Source of the DNA: Acidobacteriota bacterium
GTDB lineage: Bacteria; Acidobacteriota; Vicinamibacteria; Vicinamibacterales; JAKQTR01
Length of the DNA: 8,716 nt
Assembly (NCBI GenBank): GCA_026393735.1
Contig: JAPKZP010000487.1
Span: 1-8,716, forward strand
Reading direction: 5' to 3'
In this document: positions 1 through 6,987 of the stretch, piece by piece
Layout of the letters: each line of letters begins with the position of its first letter
How positions within the stretch are numbered: position 1 is the first letter of the stretch
Notes under the pieces: generated by a model
What the model was told of the DNA's origin: nothing
The model's database searches: none
What the model saw: the letters and a program-made list of their open reading frames with translations, nothing else
Position numbers and translations under genes: made by a program

Positions 1-27
1 CCAGAAACCTCTCCCGGAGCGGTTATC

Positions 28-33
28 GAGAGG
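28..33 (+). promoter_or_regulatory. ribosome binding site supporting the GTG start at 41
   Basis: GAGAGG sits 7 bases before the GTG at 41. It is the only clear Shine-Dalgarno-like sequence near the 5' end of this gene, and it favours GTG 41 over initiation further left in the still-open frame. Confidence 0.5.
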
Positions 34-40
34 CTGGCTG

Positions 41-940
41 GTGGCCATTCGCCCCAATGCGCTCAAGCCCGCGCTCGAGCGACTCTACCGGGAGTTCGAC
101 CGCAGCGGGCTGGTGCAGGATCCGATCGAGCGGGTGCGGGTGTTCGACGACCCGGCCGACCGGGAAATTGCCGGGTTCGTGGCCGCCGCGCTGGCGTTCG
201 GCCGGGTGGCCAGCGTGCTGGCGTCAATCGACGACGTGCTGGCGGAGATAGGGCCGTCGCCCGTCGCTTTCGTTCGCGGCTTCGACCCGGGTCGCGACGC
301 CGATCGCCTGCTCGCGTTCGTCCATCGCTGGACGCGCGGCCGCGACATCGTCGCGCTGGTGCTCATCCTGCAGCAAATGCTGCGCCAGTCAGGATCGCTT
401 GAAGCGTTCTTCCTCGCGGGTGACGATCCCGCCGCGCCGGACATCAGCCCGGGCCTCGAGTCGTTCTGTACGCGGGCGCGGGCCATGGACGTGCGGCGGG
501 CGTACGGGCGCCTCCCGGCGCGGCCGGCGGTTCATGGCTTCTTCGCGCGGCCATCGAGCGGCAGCGCCTGCAAGCGCCTGAACCTGTTCCTGCGGTGGAT
601 GGTGCGGTCCGACGAGATCGATCTTGGCGTCTGGACCCGCCTGTCACCAGCGCGGCTGATCATTCCGCTCGACGTGCACGTCATACGCGTGGGGCAGTGT
701 CTCGGCCTGACGCGGTACCAGTCCCCGGGCTGGCGCATGGCCGCGTCGATCACCGCGTCTCTGCGAGACGTGGATCCGACGGATCCCGTGCGGTACGACT
801 TCGCCCTCTGCCACCTCGGGATGCTGGGGTACTGCGGATTCAGACAGGCGGCGGGAGACTCCCGTTGCCCGATGCGTGGCGTCTGCCGACCACATGTTCG
901 TAGACGACGAGCGTCCCCTCCACCATCCGGTCCGCGGTGA
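41..940 (+). CDS. TIGR02757 (DUF2400) family protein of unknown function
   Basis: The 299-residue product matches my memory of the TIGR02757/DUF2400 family: an N-terminal 'LERLYREFD' (12-20), 'REIAGFVAAALAFGR' (41-55), 'KRLNLFLRWMVR' (178-189), 'LIIPLDVHVIRVGQCLGLT' (206-224) and 'DPVRYDFALCHLG' (248-260). No enzymatic activity is established for this family as far as I know. The stretch around D211 resembles the 'VDTHV.RV..RLGL' segment of endonuclease III/MutY glycosylases. The C-terminus has Cys265, Cys276 and Cys282, which may be a worn-down version of the Nth iron-sulfur loop; that homology is inference. The GTG start is chosen because GAGAGG lies 7 bases upstream and the family's N-terminal motif follows soon after. 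The frame stays open to the left window edge, so a longer start cannot be excluded. The last 101 bases overlap the convergent glycosyltransferase gene, and the Arg/Pro-rich tail (286-299) is probably not part of the conserved fold. Confidence 0.85.
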   Translation: MAIRPNALKPALERLYREFDRSGLVQDPIERVRVFDDPADREIAGFVAAALAFGRVASVLASIDDVLAEIGPSPVAFVRGFDPGRDADRLLAFVHRWTRGRDIVALVLILQQMLRQSGSLEAFFLAGDDPAAPDISPGLESFCTRARAMDVRRAYGRLPARPAVHGFFARPSSGSACKRLNLFLRWMVRSDEIDLGVWTRLSPARLIIPLDVHVIRVGQCLGLTRYQSPGWRMAASITASLRDVDPTDPVRYDFALCHLGMLGYCGFRQAAGDSRCPMRGVCRPHVRRRRASPPPSGPR

Positions 941-1970
941 ACTGAGCCCGGACGCGGGCCAGGCCGGCCTCTCCCATGCGGCGGCGCAGGTCGGCGTCCG
1001 CCAGCAACCGGAGAATCGCGTCGGCCATGGCGCCGGGGTTGGCGGTCGGGACGACGAGGCCCGTCACGCCGTCCTCCACGACCTCCGGCATGCCGCCCGC
1101 CCGGGTAGCGACGACGGCCTTCGACGCCGCCATCGCATCGAGGATGGACGTGCCGAGTCCCTCCGTGATGGAGCTCATGACGAACACGTCGAGACTCTTG
1201 AGCAGCGCCAGGATGTCGGGCCGGAATCCCACGAGGTGCACGTGGTGATCGAGGCCGAGCTGCTTGATCTGACGCTGCAGCGCCGGCCGCAGCTCGCCTT
1301 CGCCGAAGATGAGGATCTGCGTGTCGGGACGGGCGCGCACGATGGCCGGGGCGGCGTCGACGAGATAGCGCTGCCCTTTGTGCGGGACGAGCGCGGCGAT
1401 GTTGCCGACAACCGGCGCACCCGCCGGCAGCCAGAGGGCCTGGTGCACGTCGATGGACGGATGGCTGGCGATCCGCTCGACCTGGATGCCTTCGTACACC
1501 GTGAAGGCGCGGTCCTCGGCGATCCCGTCCTCGATGACCATCCGCCGGATGGCGTCCGACGAACAGATGGCGGCGTCGATCTGCTTGTACTTCCAGCGCG
1601 AAAGCGCGTTGCGCTTCAGGTGGAAATCGACCCGCCGGGCGATCACCAGCGCCGGCATGCTGCGGCCGGAGATCGTCGACAGGGCCATCGCCGCCATCGA
1701 CACGCCATGGGGATCGTGCGCGTGGATGATGTCGGGCCGGTACTCACGCAGCACCCGGGCCAGACGGAACGACGCGGCAAAGTCCAGCTCGTGGGACGGC
1801 GCCAGTCGGACGAGGTCGTGGCCTTCACTGGCGCGCCTCGCCAGTTCTCCCTCCGGGTGTGCCACGAGCACGGCGCGATGGCCCCGTGCGCGCAGCCCGA
1901 GCACGGTCAGCAGCGCCTGGTTCTGGCCCCCTCGCCAGGTGCGCGCGGTGTCGATGTGAAGGGTGAACAC
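840..1970 (-). CDS. Glycosyltransferase family 4 (GT-B fold) protein
   Basis: This 376-residue protein has the two-domain layout of GT4 retaining glycosyltransferases. These normally transfer a sugar from a nucleotide-sugar donor to a lipid-linked or glycan acceptor at the cytoplasmic face of the inner membrane. The N-terminal domain opens with 'LHIDTARTWRGGQNQ' (4-18), including the glycine loop, and has 'IIHAHDPHG' (81-89). The C-terminal donor domain has 'VVGNIAALVPHKGQ' (187-200), 'FGEGELRP' (222-229) and 'TEGLGTSILDAMAASKAVV' (269-287), then 'AGGMPEVVEDGVTGLVVP' (291-308). The EX7E motif reads E270-x7-D278, a conservative change also seen in relatives. There is no signal peptide or membrane segment, as expected for a peripheral enzyme. 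It starts with GTG, only 4 bases after the stop of the upstream family-2 glycosyltransferase, with AGGTAG just before it, so the two genes are very likely co-transcribed. Sugar and acceptor cannot be deduced; LPS core or another surface glycan is the likely target. Its 3' end overlaps the convergent gene by 101 bases. Confidence 0.92.
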   Translation of the reverse strand: MFTLHIDTARTWRGGQNQALLTVLGLRARGHRAVLVAHPEGELARRASEGHDLVRLAPSHELDFAASFRLARVLREYRPDIIHAHDPHGVSMAAMALSTISGRSMPALVIARRVDFHLKRNALSRWKYKQIDAAICSSDAIRRMVIEDGIAEDRAFTVYEGIQVERIASHPSIDVHQALWLPAGAPVVGNIAALVPHKGQRYLVDAAPAIVRARPDTQILIFGEGELRPALQRQIKQLGLDHHVHLVGFRPDILALLKSLDVFVMSSITEGLGTSILDAMAASKAVVATRAGGMPEVVEDGVTGLVVPTANPGAMADAILRLLADADLRRRMGEAGLARVRAQFTADRMVEGTLVVYEHVVGRRHASGNGSLPPPV

Positions 1971-1974
1971 GTGA

Positions 1975-2757
1975 CTACCTGGAATCCGCGTCGCTTCGCC
2001 TCGACAGCTCCCAGAGCTTCACGAACTTCAGCACCACGTAGAACGAGTTCAGCAGCGAGACGATCAGGCCCGCGGCGCCGTCCCTGAACCCTCCACGCGC
2101 GATGTAGTTCCGCAGGAACGCGGCGTCTCCGTGCACGATCATCCGCCACGGACTGGTGCGCCGCCCGTCCTCGTACATCTGCCGCGCTGCGAGCGTCGAG
2201 TACTTGTCGATGGTCCGCAGATGATGCGACACGTCGGTGTAGGGGTAGTGCTGCAGGTCGGCGCGCAGCCGGCCGGTCTGGCCATCGACCTGCACGGACT
2301 CGTGCACGTAGCGCCCCGTCCACCGGGCGCGACGCCTGTCGTACAGCCGGAGCTGGCAGTCCGGGTACCAGTCGGTCGACCGAATCCACCGGCCGAGATA
2401 GTAACTGATGCGCGGCACCCGGTACCCGGGGCACGCCGGCTCACCCGCGAGCAACGCCTGGATCTCGGCCGCGAGCGCAGGCGTGACGCGCTCGTCCGCG
2501 TCCAGTGACAGGATCCAGTCGTGCGTGGCGGCGGACGCCGCGAAGTTCTTCTGCGCGATGTAACCCGGCCAGTCGCGCACGATCACCTGGCCGGCGACGC
2601 GCCGGGCGAGGGCCACCGTGTCGTCAGTGCTGCCGGCATCGACGACGACAATCTCGTCGGCCCAGGAGACGGACTCGAGCGCCGCCGTGATATTCGCCGA
2701 CTCGTTGAGGGTGATGATGGTGGCGGTGACGCCAGGCACGAGGGGAGTGTACCGCAA
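1975..2757 (-). CDS. Glycosyltransferase family 2, WaaE/KdtX-like (LPS core type)
   Basis: This GT-A fold family-2 glycosyltransferase has 260 residues. The sequence shows 'ATIITLNESANI' (12-23), 'VVVDAGSTDDT' (37-47), the metal/nucleotide-binding 'LSLDADERV' (83-91, Asp86 and Asp88), and the WaaE-like acceptor-side block 'YRVPRISYYLGRWI' (112-125), 'STDWYPDCQLRLYD' (127-140) and 'GRYVHE' (148-153). The C-terminal amphipathic/hydrophobic segment around 213-250 (with 'FRDGAAGLIVSLLNSFYVV') is typical of WaaE-type enzymes that add hexose to the LPS inner core. That makes LPS core assembly the best guess, but the exact donor is unknown. The open frame begins with TTG at 2757. A GTG at 2739 (residue 7), directly before the conserved 'VTATIITLN', is an equally plausible start. 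Neither has a convincing Shine-Dalgarno sequence. A TAG in the same frame at 2820-2818 (the upstream gene's stop) rules out a much longer protein. It is followed 4 bases later by the family-4 glycosyltransferase. Confidence 0.9.
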   Translation of the reverse strand: MRYTPLVPGVTATIITLNESANITAALESVSWADEIVVVDAGSTDDTVALARRVAGQVIVRDWPGYIAQKNFAASAATHDWILSLDADERVTPALAAEIQALLAGEPACPGYRVPRISYYLGRWIRSTDWYPDCQLRLYDRRRARWTGRYVHESVQVDGQTGRLRADLQHYPYTDVSHHLRTIDKYSTLAARQMYEDGRRTSPWRMIVHGDAAFLRNYIARGGFRDGAAGLIVSLLNSFYVVLKFVKLWELSRRSDADSR

Positions 2758-2774
2758 GACGGCGGGAGTATGAA

Positions 2775-2806
2775 GGGAGGAGCAGGAAGCACGTCTGGCT
2801 CCTCCC
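2775..2806 (-). terminator. 9-bp GC-rich hairpin between the TolC-like and GT2 genes
   Basis: A perfect inverted repeat pairs 2775-2783 (gggaggagc on the plus strand) with 2798-2806 (gctcctccc), with a 14-base loop. On the minus strand it begins 11 bases after the TolC-like stop codon and ends 17 bases before the TTG of the downstream glycosyltransferase. The position fits an intrinsic terminator or a 3'-end stabilising stem. However, the bases after the stem (ttcatactccc) are not a U-tract, so efficient Rho-independent termination is doubtful. It may instead only trim or attenuate read-through. Confidence 0.4.
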
Positions 2807-2817
2807 GTCTGCCTGGT

Positions 2818-4404
2818 CTACCGCACCACCGTGACACTGGCGCTGCCGGCAGTCGGCGCCTCCTGGACGGTCTCGAGGTCCACGAGCGACTTGTTGTAGT
2901 CGAGCAGGGCGACCAGCTCGGAGTACTGGGCGTCTGCGAGGTCGCGCTGCGCCTGGAACACGAGGAAGTTCGTCGACAACCCGGCAGCGAACTTCTTCTG
3001 CTCCGCCTCGAGACGCCGCTCCATCAGCTTGCGCGTCGCTTGCGTCGACGCCAGGCGCTCCTGGTTGGTCTCGACGTTGCGGGCGACGTCACGGACGGAG
3101 GTCGACACCTGCAGCTCGAGGTTCTCCAGCTGGAGCAGCGCCTGCGACTTCTGCAGGCGGGTCCTCGCCAGATTCGCCTCCGCGGCCCCGGTGCCGATGG
3201 GATACGAGAACTGCACGGCAAACGACCAGTTGTGGAAGTCGTTGCTCAGCAGCCGGTTCATCATCGTGCCGAAGCCTTCGTTGATTTCGCCGATGACGGG
3301 CGGCGGGAATCCTGCGCCGAAATTGAGCTTCGTGCCGCCCTGGCCGCTCAGGCCATAGCCCACCTGCGCATTCAGGTCGGGCAGGATCTGGTTGCGCTGG
3401 TAGTGGATGGTGGCGTCGGTGATTTCCAGGTTCTTGCGCGCCTGCTGCAAGTCGGTGCGCTTCTCGAGGGCGGTCTTCACGGTGCCTTCGATGTCGACTG
3501 ACGTGGCTGCGAACACCGGCTGTTCGGTCAGGTCGAACTTCACGGCCCAGTAGTCGGCGGACTTGGAATCCAGGATGAGCGTCCGCAGCGCGTCTTCCGC
3601 GCGCCGCACGGTCGCCTGCGCGGTAATCACCGCTTCGTTGCGCCGGGCCACCTCGGCCTCCGCCTCGACCACGTCGATAGGGGCCATCGTGCCGATTTCG
3701 ACCTTGGACCGGTTGTTCCGGAGCGATTCCTTCGCGAGGTCGAGCGACTGGCGCGCGACCTGGAGCGCGGCGACCGAGGCCTTCAAGTTCCAGTACGCGT
3801 ATTTCACGCTGCGCACGGTCGTAAGCACCGTCTGCCTCAGCTCGATGTCCGACAGCTCGCGGTTCTTCTTGCTCACGACCAGCTGCTGCCGCGCGCTGTC
3901 GACCTTGAGGTTCTTGAGCAGGGGCTGCGTGAAGCTGAAGTTCAGATTTGCGGCCTTCGCCGGGTTCGGGCTGTCGTACACGCTGTTCGACTTCGCGCGC
4001 GACGTGTCCCACGTGACGTTGTAGTTCGCGCCCCACGGCAGGAGCTGGTTCGCGCCGACGTTGCTCGAAAACGAGTCGCGGATCAGCTTGTCCGTCGCGC
4101 CTGAGAAGAAGCCGCTGATAGGGCTCGTCCGGGAGCTGCTGGACATCCCAGCCGTGAGGTTCGGCGTCCACGCCGTCTTCGCCTGCTCGATCGACTGATC
4201 CTGCAGCTGGGGATTGATGCGCTCGACCTGCAAGCTCAGGTTGTTCTCGAGCGCCAGCTTGATGGCGTCCTCCATCGACAGCTGCCGAACCGGACCCGGC
4301 GGGGCCGGAGCCTGTGGCGTCTGGGCGAAGGTGGACGCTGCCAGTCCGAACACGCACGCCGCGAGAAGGCCGACCCGCGCGGCTCGGGAACGCTGTTGAC
4401 GCAT
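2818..4404 (-). CDS. TolC-family outer membrane efflux protein
   Basis: With the start chosen here the product is 528 residues, close to the usual 420-550 for TolC/OEP proteins. These form trimeric outer-membrane and periplasmic tunnels for export by tripartite pumps or type I secretion. A clear Sec signal peptide covers residues 1-27 (basic 'RQQRSRAAR', then a hydrophobic core, cleavage likely after 'STFA'). OEP repeat one begins with 'LSMEDAIKLALENNLSLQV' (42-60); the second begins near 'VDIEGTVKTALEKRTDL' (303-319). Long Ala/Glu/Arg-rich helices (170-280 and 405-510) match the alpha-barrel, and 'FSFTQPLLKN' (156-165) and 'WSFAVQFSYPI' (393-403) match its beta-strands. The frame runs on to a GTG at 4488, but that extension would bury the signal peptide. 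ATG 4404 lies 9 bases after GGAG; ATG 4410 is a close alternative. No periplasmic adaptor, RND pump or ABC exporter is in the window, so the substrate is unknown. Confidence 0.93.
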   Translation of the reverse strand: MRQQRSRAARVGLLAACVFGLAASTFAQTPQAPAPPGPVRQLSMEDAIKLALENNLSLQVERINPQLQDQSIEQAKTAWTPNLTAGMSSSSRTSPISGFFSGATDKLIRDSFSSNVGANQLLPWGANYNVTWDTSRAKSNSVYDSPNPAKAANLNFSFTQPLLKNLKVDSARQQLVVSKKNRELSDIELRQTVLTTVRSVKYAYWNLKASVAALQVARQSLDLAKESLRNNRSKVEIGTMAPIDVVEAEAEVARRNEAVITAQATVRRAEDALRTLILDSKSADYWAVKFDLTEQPVFAATSVDIEGTVKTALEKRTDLQQARKNLEITDATIHYQRNQILPDLNAQVGYGLSGQGGTKLNFGAGFPPPVIGEINEGFGTMMNRLLSNDFHNWSFAVQFSYPIGTGAAEANLARTRLQKSQALLQLENLELQVSTSVRDVARNVETNQERLASTQATRKLMERRLEAEQKKFAAGLSTNFLVFQAQRDLADAQYSELVALLDYNKSLVDLETVQEAPTAGSASVTVVR

Positions 4405-4510
4405 TGCCATCTGCTCCACTGCTTGACTGCCGGGGAAAACGCCGAACACGCCTACCCTGAGATGGTTAGACGGAGCAACGGCGAACACGGTTCAAGGAAA
4501 CCGCAACAGG

Positions 4511-4516
4511 TATACT
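4511..4516 (+). promoter_or_regulatory. candidate -10 element TATACT
   Basis: TATACT matches the sigma-70 -10 consensus at five of six positions and lies in the locally AT-richer part of the divergent region. No good -35 is found 16-18 bases upstream. If used, transcription would start near 4523, giving a leader of about 68 bases before the S9 peptidase start. Confidence 0.3.
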
Positions 4517-4565
4517 AACACCGCGTCATGACCCGCGTCCCCGCGGCGACCACAAACCCTTTGCC

Positions 4566-4580
4566 GTCTGTATCATGAGG
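4566..4580 (+). repeat. 15-base repeat, copy 1, with -10-like TATCAT and SD-like GAGG
   Basis: gtctgtatcatgagg occurs here and again, identically, at 8464-8478. This copy ends 10 bases before the ATG of the S9 peptidase. It contains TATCAT (five of six matches to a -10 box) and GAGG (4577-4580), which is the only Shine-Dalgarno-like sequence serving ATG 4591. It may be a shared promoter core or another regulatory site; the function is inferred. Confidence 0.45.
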
Positions 4581-4590
4581 TCGATCGTCC

Positions 4591-6987
4591 ATGCGCTTCC
4601 CACGTGCCTGTACCGCCGCTGCCCTGGTCGCCCTGGCTGGCGCCGCCGCCCTGGCCCAGCAGAAAGCCACCCCGGCCCCGCCGCCGCCGACGCTGACCCT
4701 CTCGGTGCAGTCCATCATGCGTGGGCCGGACCTCGTCGGCTATCCGCCGACGGGCCTGCGCTGGTCGGGCGATTCGCGTGACCTCTTCTTCGAGTGGCGC
4801 AAGCCCGGAGAGAAGGAGAGCGCCACCTACGTGCTCTCGCAGAACACGACCGCTCCGCGCAAGCTGTCGGACGACGAACGCAAGCTGGCGCCGCCCGCCG
4901 CGGGCGCGTGGGACGAGGCGCACCGCCGCGTGCTGTTCGTCGACACGGGCGACATCGTCATGCTCGACACCGTGGCTCGGACGCGTCAGCAGATCACGCG
5001 CACGACCGTCCCGGAATCGAGCCCCCGCTGGGCCCGCAACGAGACGGCCGTCACCTTCGTGTCGCAGAACAACCTCTTCATCGTCCCGCTCGCGTCGGGA
5101 TCCATCCAGCAGTTGACCGACGTGCGGCCGCGCCGCCGGGACGTGCACGACACCGACAGCCAGGCGTTCGTGCGCGGGCAGGAGGTCGCCCTCCTGCAGG
5201 TGACGAAGGAGGCGGTCGAGCAGAAGAAACTGGACGAGGACAAGCGCAAGAGGGACGCGCTGCCGGAGTTCGAGATCCTTGAGAAGCAGAGCGTCTCGCA
5301 GTTGCAGTTGCACCCGTCGGAGACCTGGGTCTTCCTGAGCGTGACCGAGCGCGCCGACGCCAGGACCACCGTCGTGCCGAACTACGTCACGGAGACCGGC
5401 TACACCGAGGACATCCCGTCCAGGACCAAGGCCGGCGACAACCAGGACGGCGTGCGTCTGGCCATCCTCAACCTGAAGACGCGGACATCGTTGTTCGCCG
5501 ACGCGTCGTTCGCGGGCACACGCAAGGTGAACGGCAAGGACGAGCCCAGGGACGTCCGCTGGGGGCAGCCGATGGTCTCTCCCGACGGCGCGCTCGTTAT
5601 TGTCGTCGCCCGCTCGGATGACTTCAAGGACCGCTGGATCGTCGCGCTCGATCCCGAGACCGGGAAGACCCGCGTCGTGGACGCGCTGCACGACGATGCC
5701 TGGATAAGGGAAGCCGGCGGGGGGCCGGCCGGCGGCGGAGGCACGGGCATGGGCTGGATGCCGGACGGCCACGGCCTCTGGTTCCTCTCGGAGCGGGACG
5801 GGTGGATGCACCTGTACGTCGTGGACGCGGCGAAACCCGACGCACACGCCCGACAGCTGACGAGCGGGCCGTTCGAACTTGCTTCGGCCGAGATCTCGCT
5901 CGACAGGAAGACGTTCTCATTCGTGTCGACGGAGGTGCACCCCGGCGAGCGGCACCTGTACGAGATGCCGATCGATGGCGGCACGCGCACGCGCATCACG
6001 ACCATGACGGGCTCCAACACCGGCGAGATCTCACCTGACGGAGCCATGATCGGCCTCATCCGTTCGTCTGCCACGAAGCCGCCAGAAGTGTTCGTGATGC
6101 CCAACAAGGCCGGCGCGCCCATGCAGCAGGTGACGACGACACCCGTCGAGGAGTGGCGCGCCTTCAAGTGGATCGAGCCGGAGGTCATCACATTCAAGGC
6201 CCGCGACGGTGTCGAGGTCTACGCGCGGCTGTTCACGCCGGAGATGATCGGCGCCAGGCGCGATCGGACACGACCGGGCGTGATCTTCGTGCACGGCGCC
6301 GGTTACGCCCAGAACGCGCACAAGTACTGGTCGACCTACTACCGTGAATACATGTTCGACAACCTGCTGACCTCGCTCGGGTACGTCGTGCTCGACGTGG
6401 ACTACCGCGGCAGCGCCGGCTACGGCCGCGACTGGCGGACAGCCATCTACCGCCATATGGGCGGCAAGGATCTCGACGACATCGTCGACGGCGCGAAGTA
6501 CCTCGTGCAGGCGCAGAGAGTCGATCCGAAGCGCATCGGCGTGTGGGGCGGCAGTTACGGCGGATTCATCACGCTGATGGCCCTGTTCACCTCGCCTGAC
6601 ACCTTCGCCGCGGGCGCTGCGCTGCGGCCGGTCACGGACTGGGCGCACTACAACCACATGTACACGGCCAGCATCCTGAACGAGCCCCAGGACGATGCGG
6701 AGGCGTACAAGAAGAGCTCGCCGATCTACTTCGCCGACGGGTTGAAGAGCGCGCTGCTCATCTGTCATGGACTCGTCGATACCAACGTCCACGCCCAGGA
6801 TTCGATCCGGCTCGCGCAGCGCCTGATCGAGTTGCGCAAGACGAACTGGGAACTGGCGGTCTTCCCGGTCGAGAACCATGCCTTCGAGCAGGAGACGAGC
6901 TGGGCCGACGAGTACACCCGCATCCTGAAGCTGTTCGACACACACCTGAGCCTGGCGCCGTCGTCGCGCGCCGCCGCCACACGGTGA
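4591..6987 (+). CDS. Secreted S9 family peptidase (prolyl oligopeptidase/DPP-IV-like)
   Basis: This 798-residue serine peptidase should be exported to the periplasm or beyond and cleave short peptides, possibly after proline, as S9 enzymes do. Residues 1-22 form a Sec signal peptide ending 'AALA', followed by a Pro-rich linker. Residues from about 35 to 530 carry repeated WD/TolB-like strands ('PRWARNETAVTFVSQNNLFIV', 'MVSPDGALVIVVARSDD' style) of the beta-propeller. These include a highly charged insert (206-236) and a Gly-rich loop near 373-385. The C-terminal alpha/beta-hydrolase domain has the nucleophile elbow 'GVWGGSYGGF' with Ser655, then Asp730 in 'HGLVDTNVH' and His763 in 'ENHAFEQ'. 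The Ser-Asp-His spacing is close to that of DPP-IV. At the oxyanion segment it reads 'VHGAGYAQN' (567-575) instead of the DPP-IV 'VYAGP' type, placing His568 where DPP-IV has its tyrosine. ATG 4591 follows GAGG by 10 bases. pyrE starts 11 bases after its stop, but a metabolic link is not obvious. Confidence 0.93.
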   Translation: MRFPRACTAAALVALAGAAALAQQKATPAPPPPTLTLSVQSIMRGPDLVGYPPTGLRWSGDSRDLFFEWRKPGEKESATYVLSQNTTAPRKLSDDERKLAPPAAGAWDEAHRRVLFVDTGDIVMLDTVARTRQQITRTTVPESSPRWARNETAVTFVSQNNLFIVPLASGSIQQLTDVRPRRRDVHDTDSQAFVRGQEVALLQVTKEAVEQKKLDEDKRKRDALPEFEILEKQSVSQLQLHPSETWVFLSVTERADARTTVVPNYVTETGYTEDIPSRTKAGDNQDGVRLAILNLKTRTSLFADASFAGTRKVNGKDEPRDVRWGQPMVSPDGALVIVVARSDDFKDRWIVALDPETGKTRVVDALHDDAWIREAGGGPAGGGGTGMGWMPDGHGLWFLSERDGWMHLYVVDAAKPDAHARQLTSGPFELASAEISLDRKTFSFVSTEVHPGERHLYEMPIDGGTRTRITTMTGSNTGEISPDGAMIGLIRSSATKPPEVFVMPNKAGAPMQQVTTTPVEEWRAFKWIEPEVITFKARDGVEVYARLFTPEMIGARRDRTRPGVIFVHGAGYAQNAHKYWSTYYREYMFDNLLTSLGYVVLDVDYRGSAGYGRDWRTAIYRHMGGKDLDDIVDGAKYLVQAQRVDPKRIGVWGGSYGGFITLMALFTSPDTFAAGAALRPVTDWAHYNHMYTASILNEPQDDAEAYKKSSPIYFADGLKSALLICHGLVDTNVHAQDSIRLAQRLIELRKTNWELAVFPVENHAFEQETSWADEYTRILKLFDTHLSLAPSSRAAATR

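Larger units (their letters stand above)
4405..4590. promoter_or_regulatory. divergent intergenic/promoter region
   Basis: These 186 bases separate the 5' ends of the TolC-like gene (minus) and the S9 peptidase gene (plus), so promoters for both should lie here. Visible elements are plus-strand -10-like hexamers TATACT (4511-4516) and TATCAT (4571-4576), neither with a convincing -35 at normal spacing. On the minus strand there is a weak TTGAAC (4495-4490) with TCTAAC (4470-4465) at a long 19-base spacing. Other elements are two copies of cgaacacg (4443-4450 and 4482-4489) and a small stem ccgcg/cgcgg (4533-4537 with 4542-4546). The region is less GC-rich around 4490-4520 than its surroundings. 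The assignment of each element is inference. Confidence 0.5.

Noticed and set aside
876..2087. 403-codon plus-strand open frame opposite the GT4 gene
   Set aside because: It is a shadow of the well-supported minus-strand glycosyltransferase: composition is Arg/Asp/His/Gly-rich without any family motif, and it has no credible start region.
2521..4357. Long open frames on both strands inside the TolC-like gene (326 codons plus, 422 codons minus in another frame)
   Set aside because: The TolC-family frame has a signal peptide and both OEP repeats; the others are low-complexity Arg/Gly/Ala shadows.
4411..4488. N-terminal extension of the TolC-like protein to GTG 4488
   Set aside because: The extra 28 residues would precede a textbook Sec signal peptide and overlap the promoter region; ATG 4404 or 4410 has a GGAG upstream.
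4575..4781. 68-codon plus-strand frame starting inside the 15-base repeat
   Set aside because: It is out of frame with the S9 peptidase and overlaps its signal peptide; the product is an Arg/Pro-rich shadow without family resemblance.
4573..5847. 424-codon minus-strand open frame opposite the S9 peptidase
   Set aside because: It is a long antisense frame typical of GC-rich coding DNA; it lies opposite the signal peptide and propeller of a clear S9 peptidase and shows no recognisable motif.
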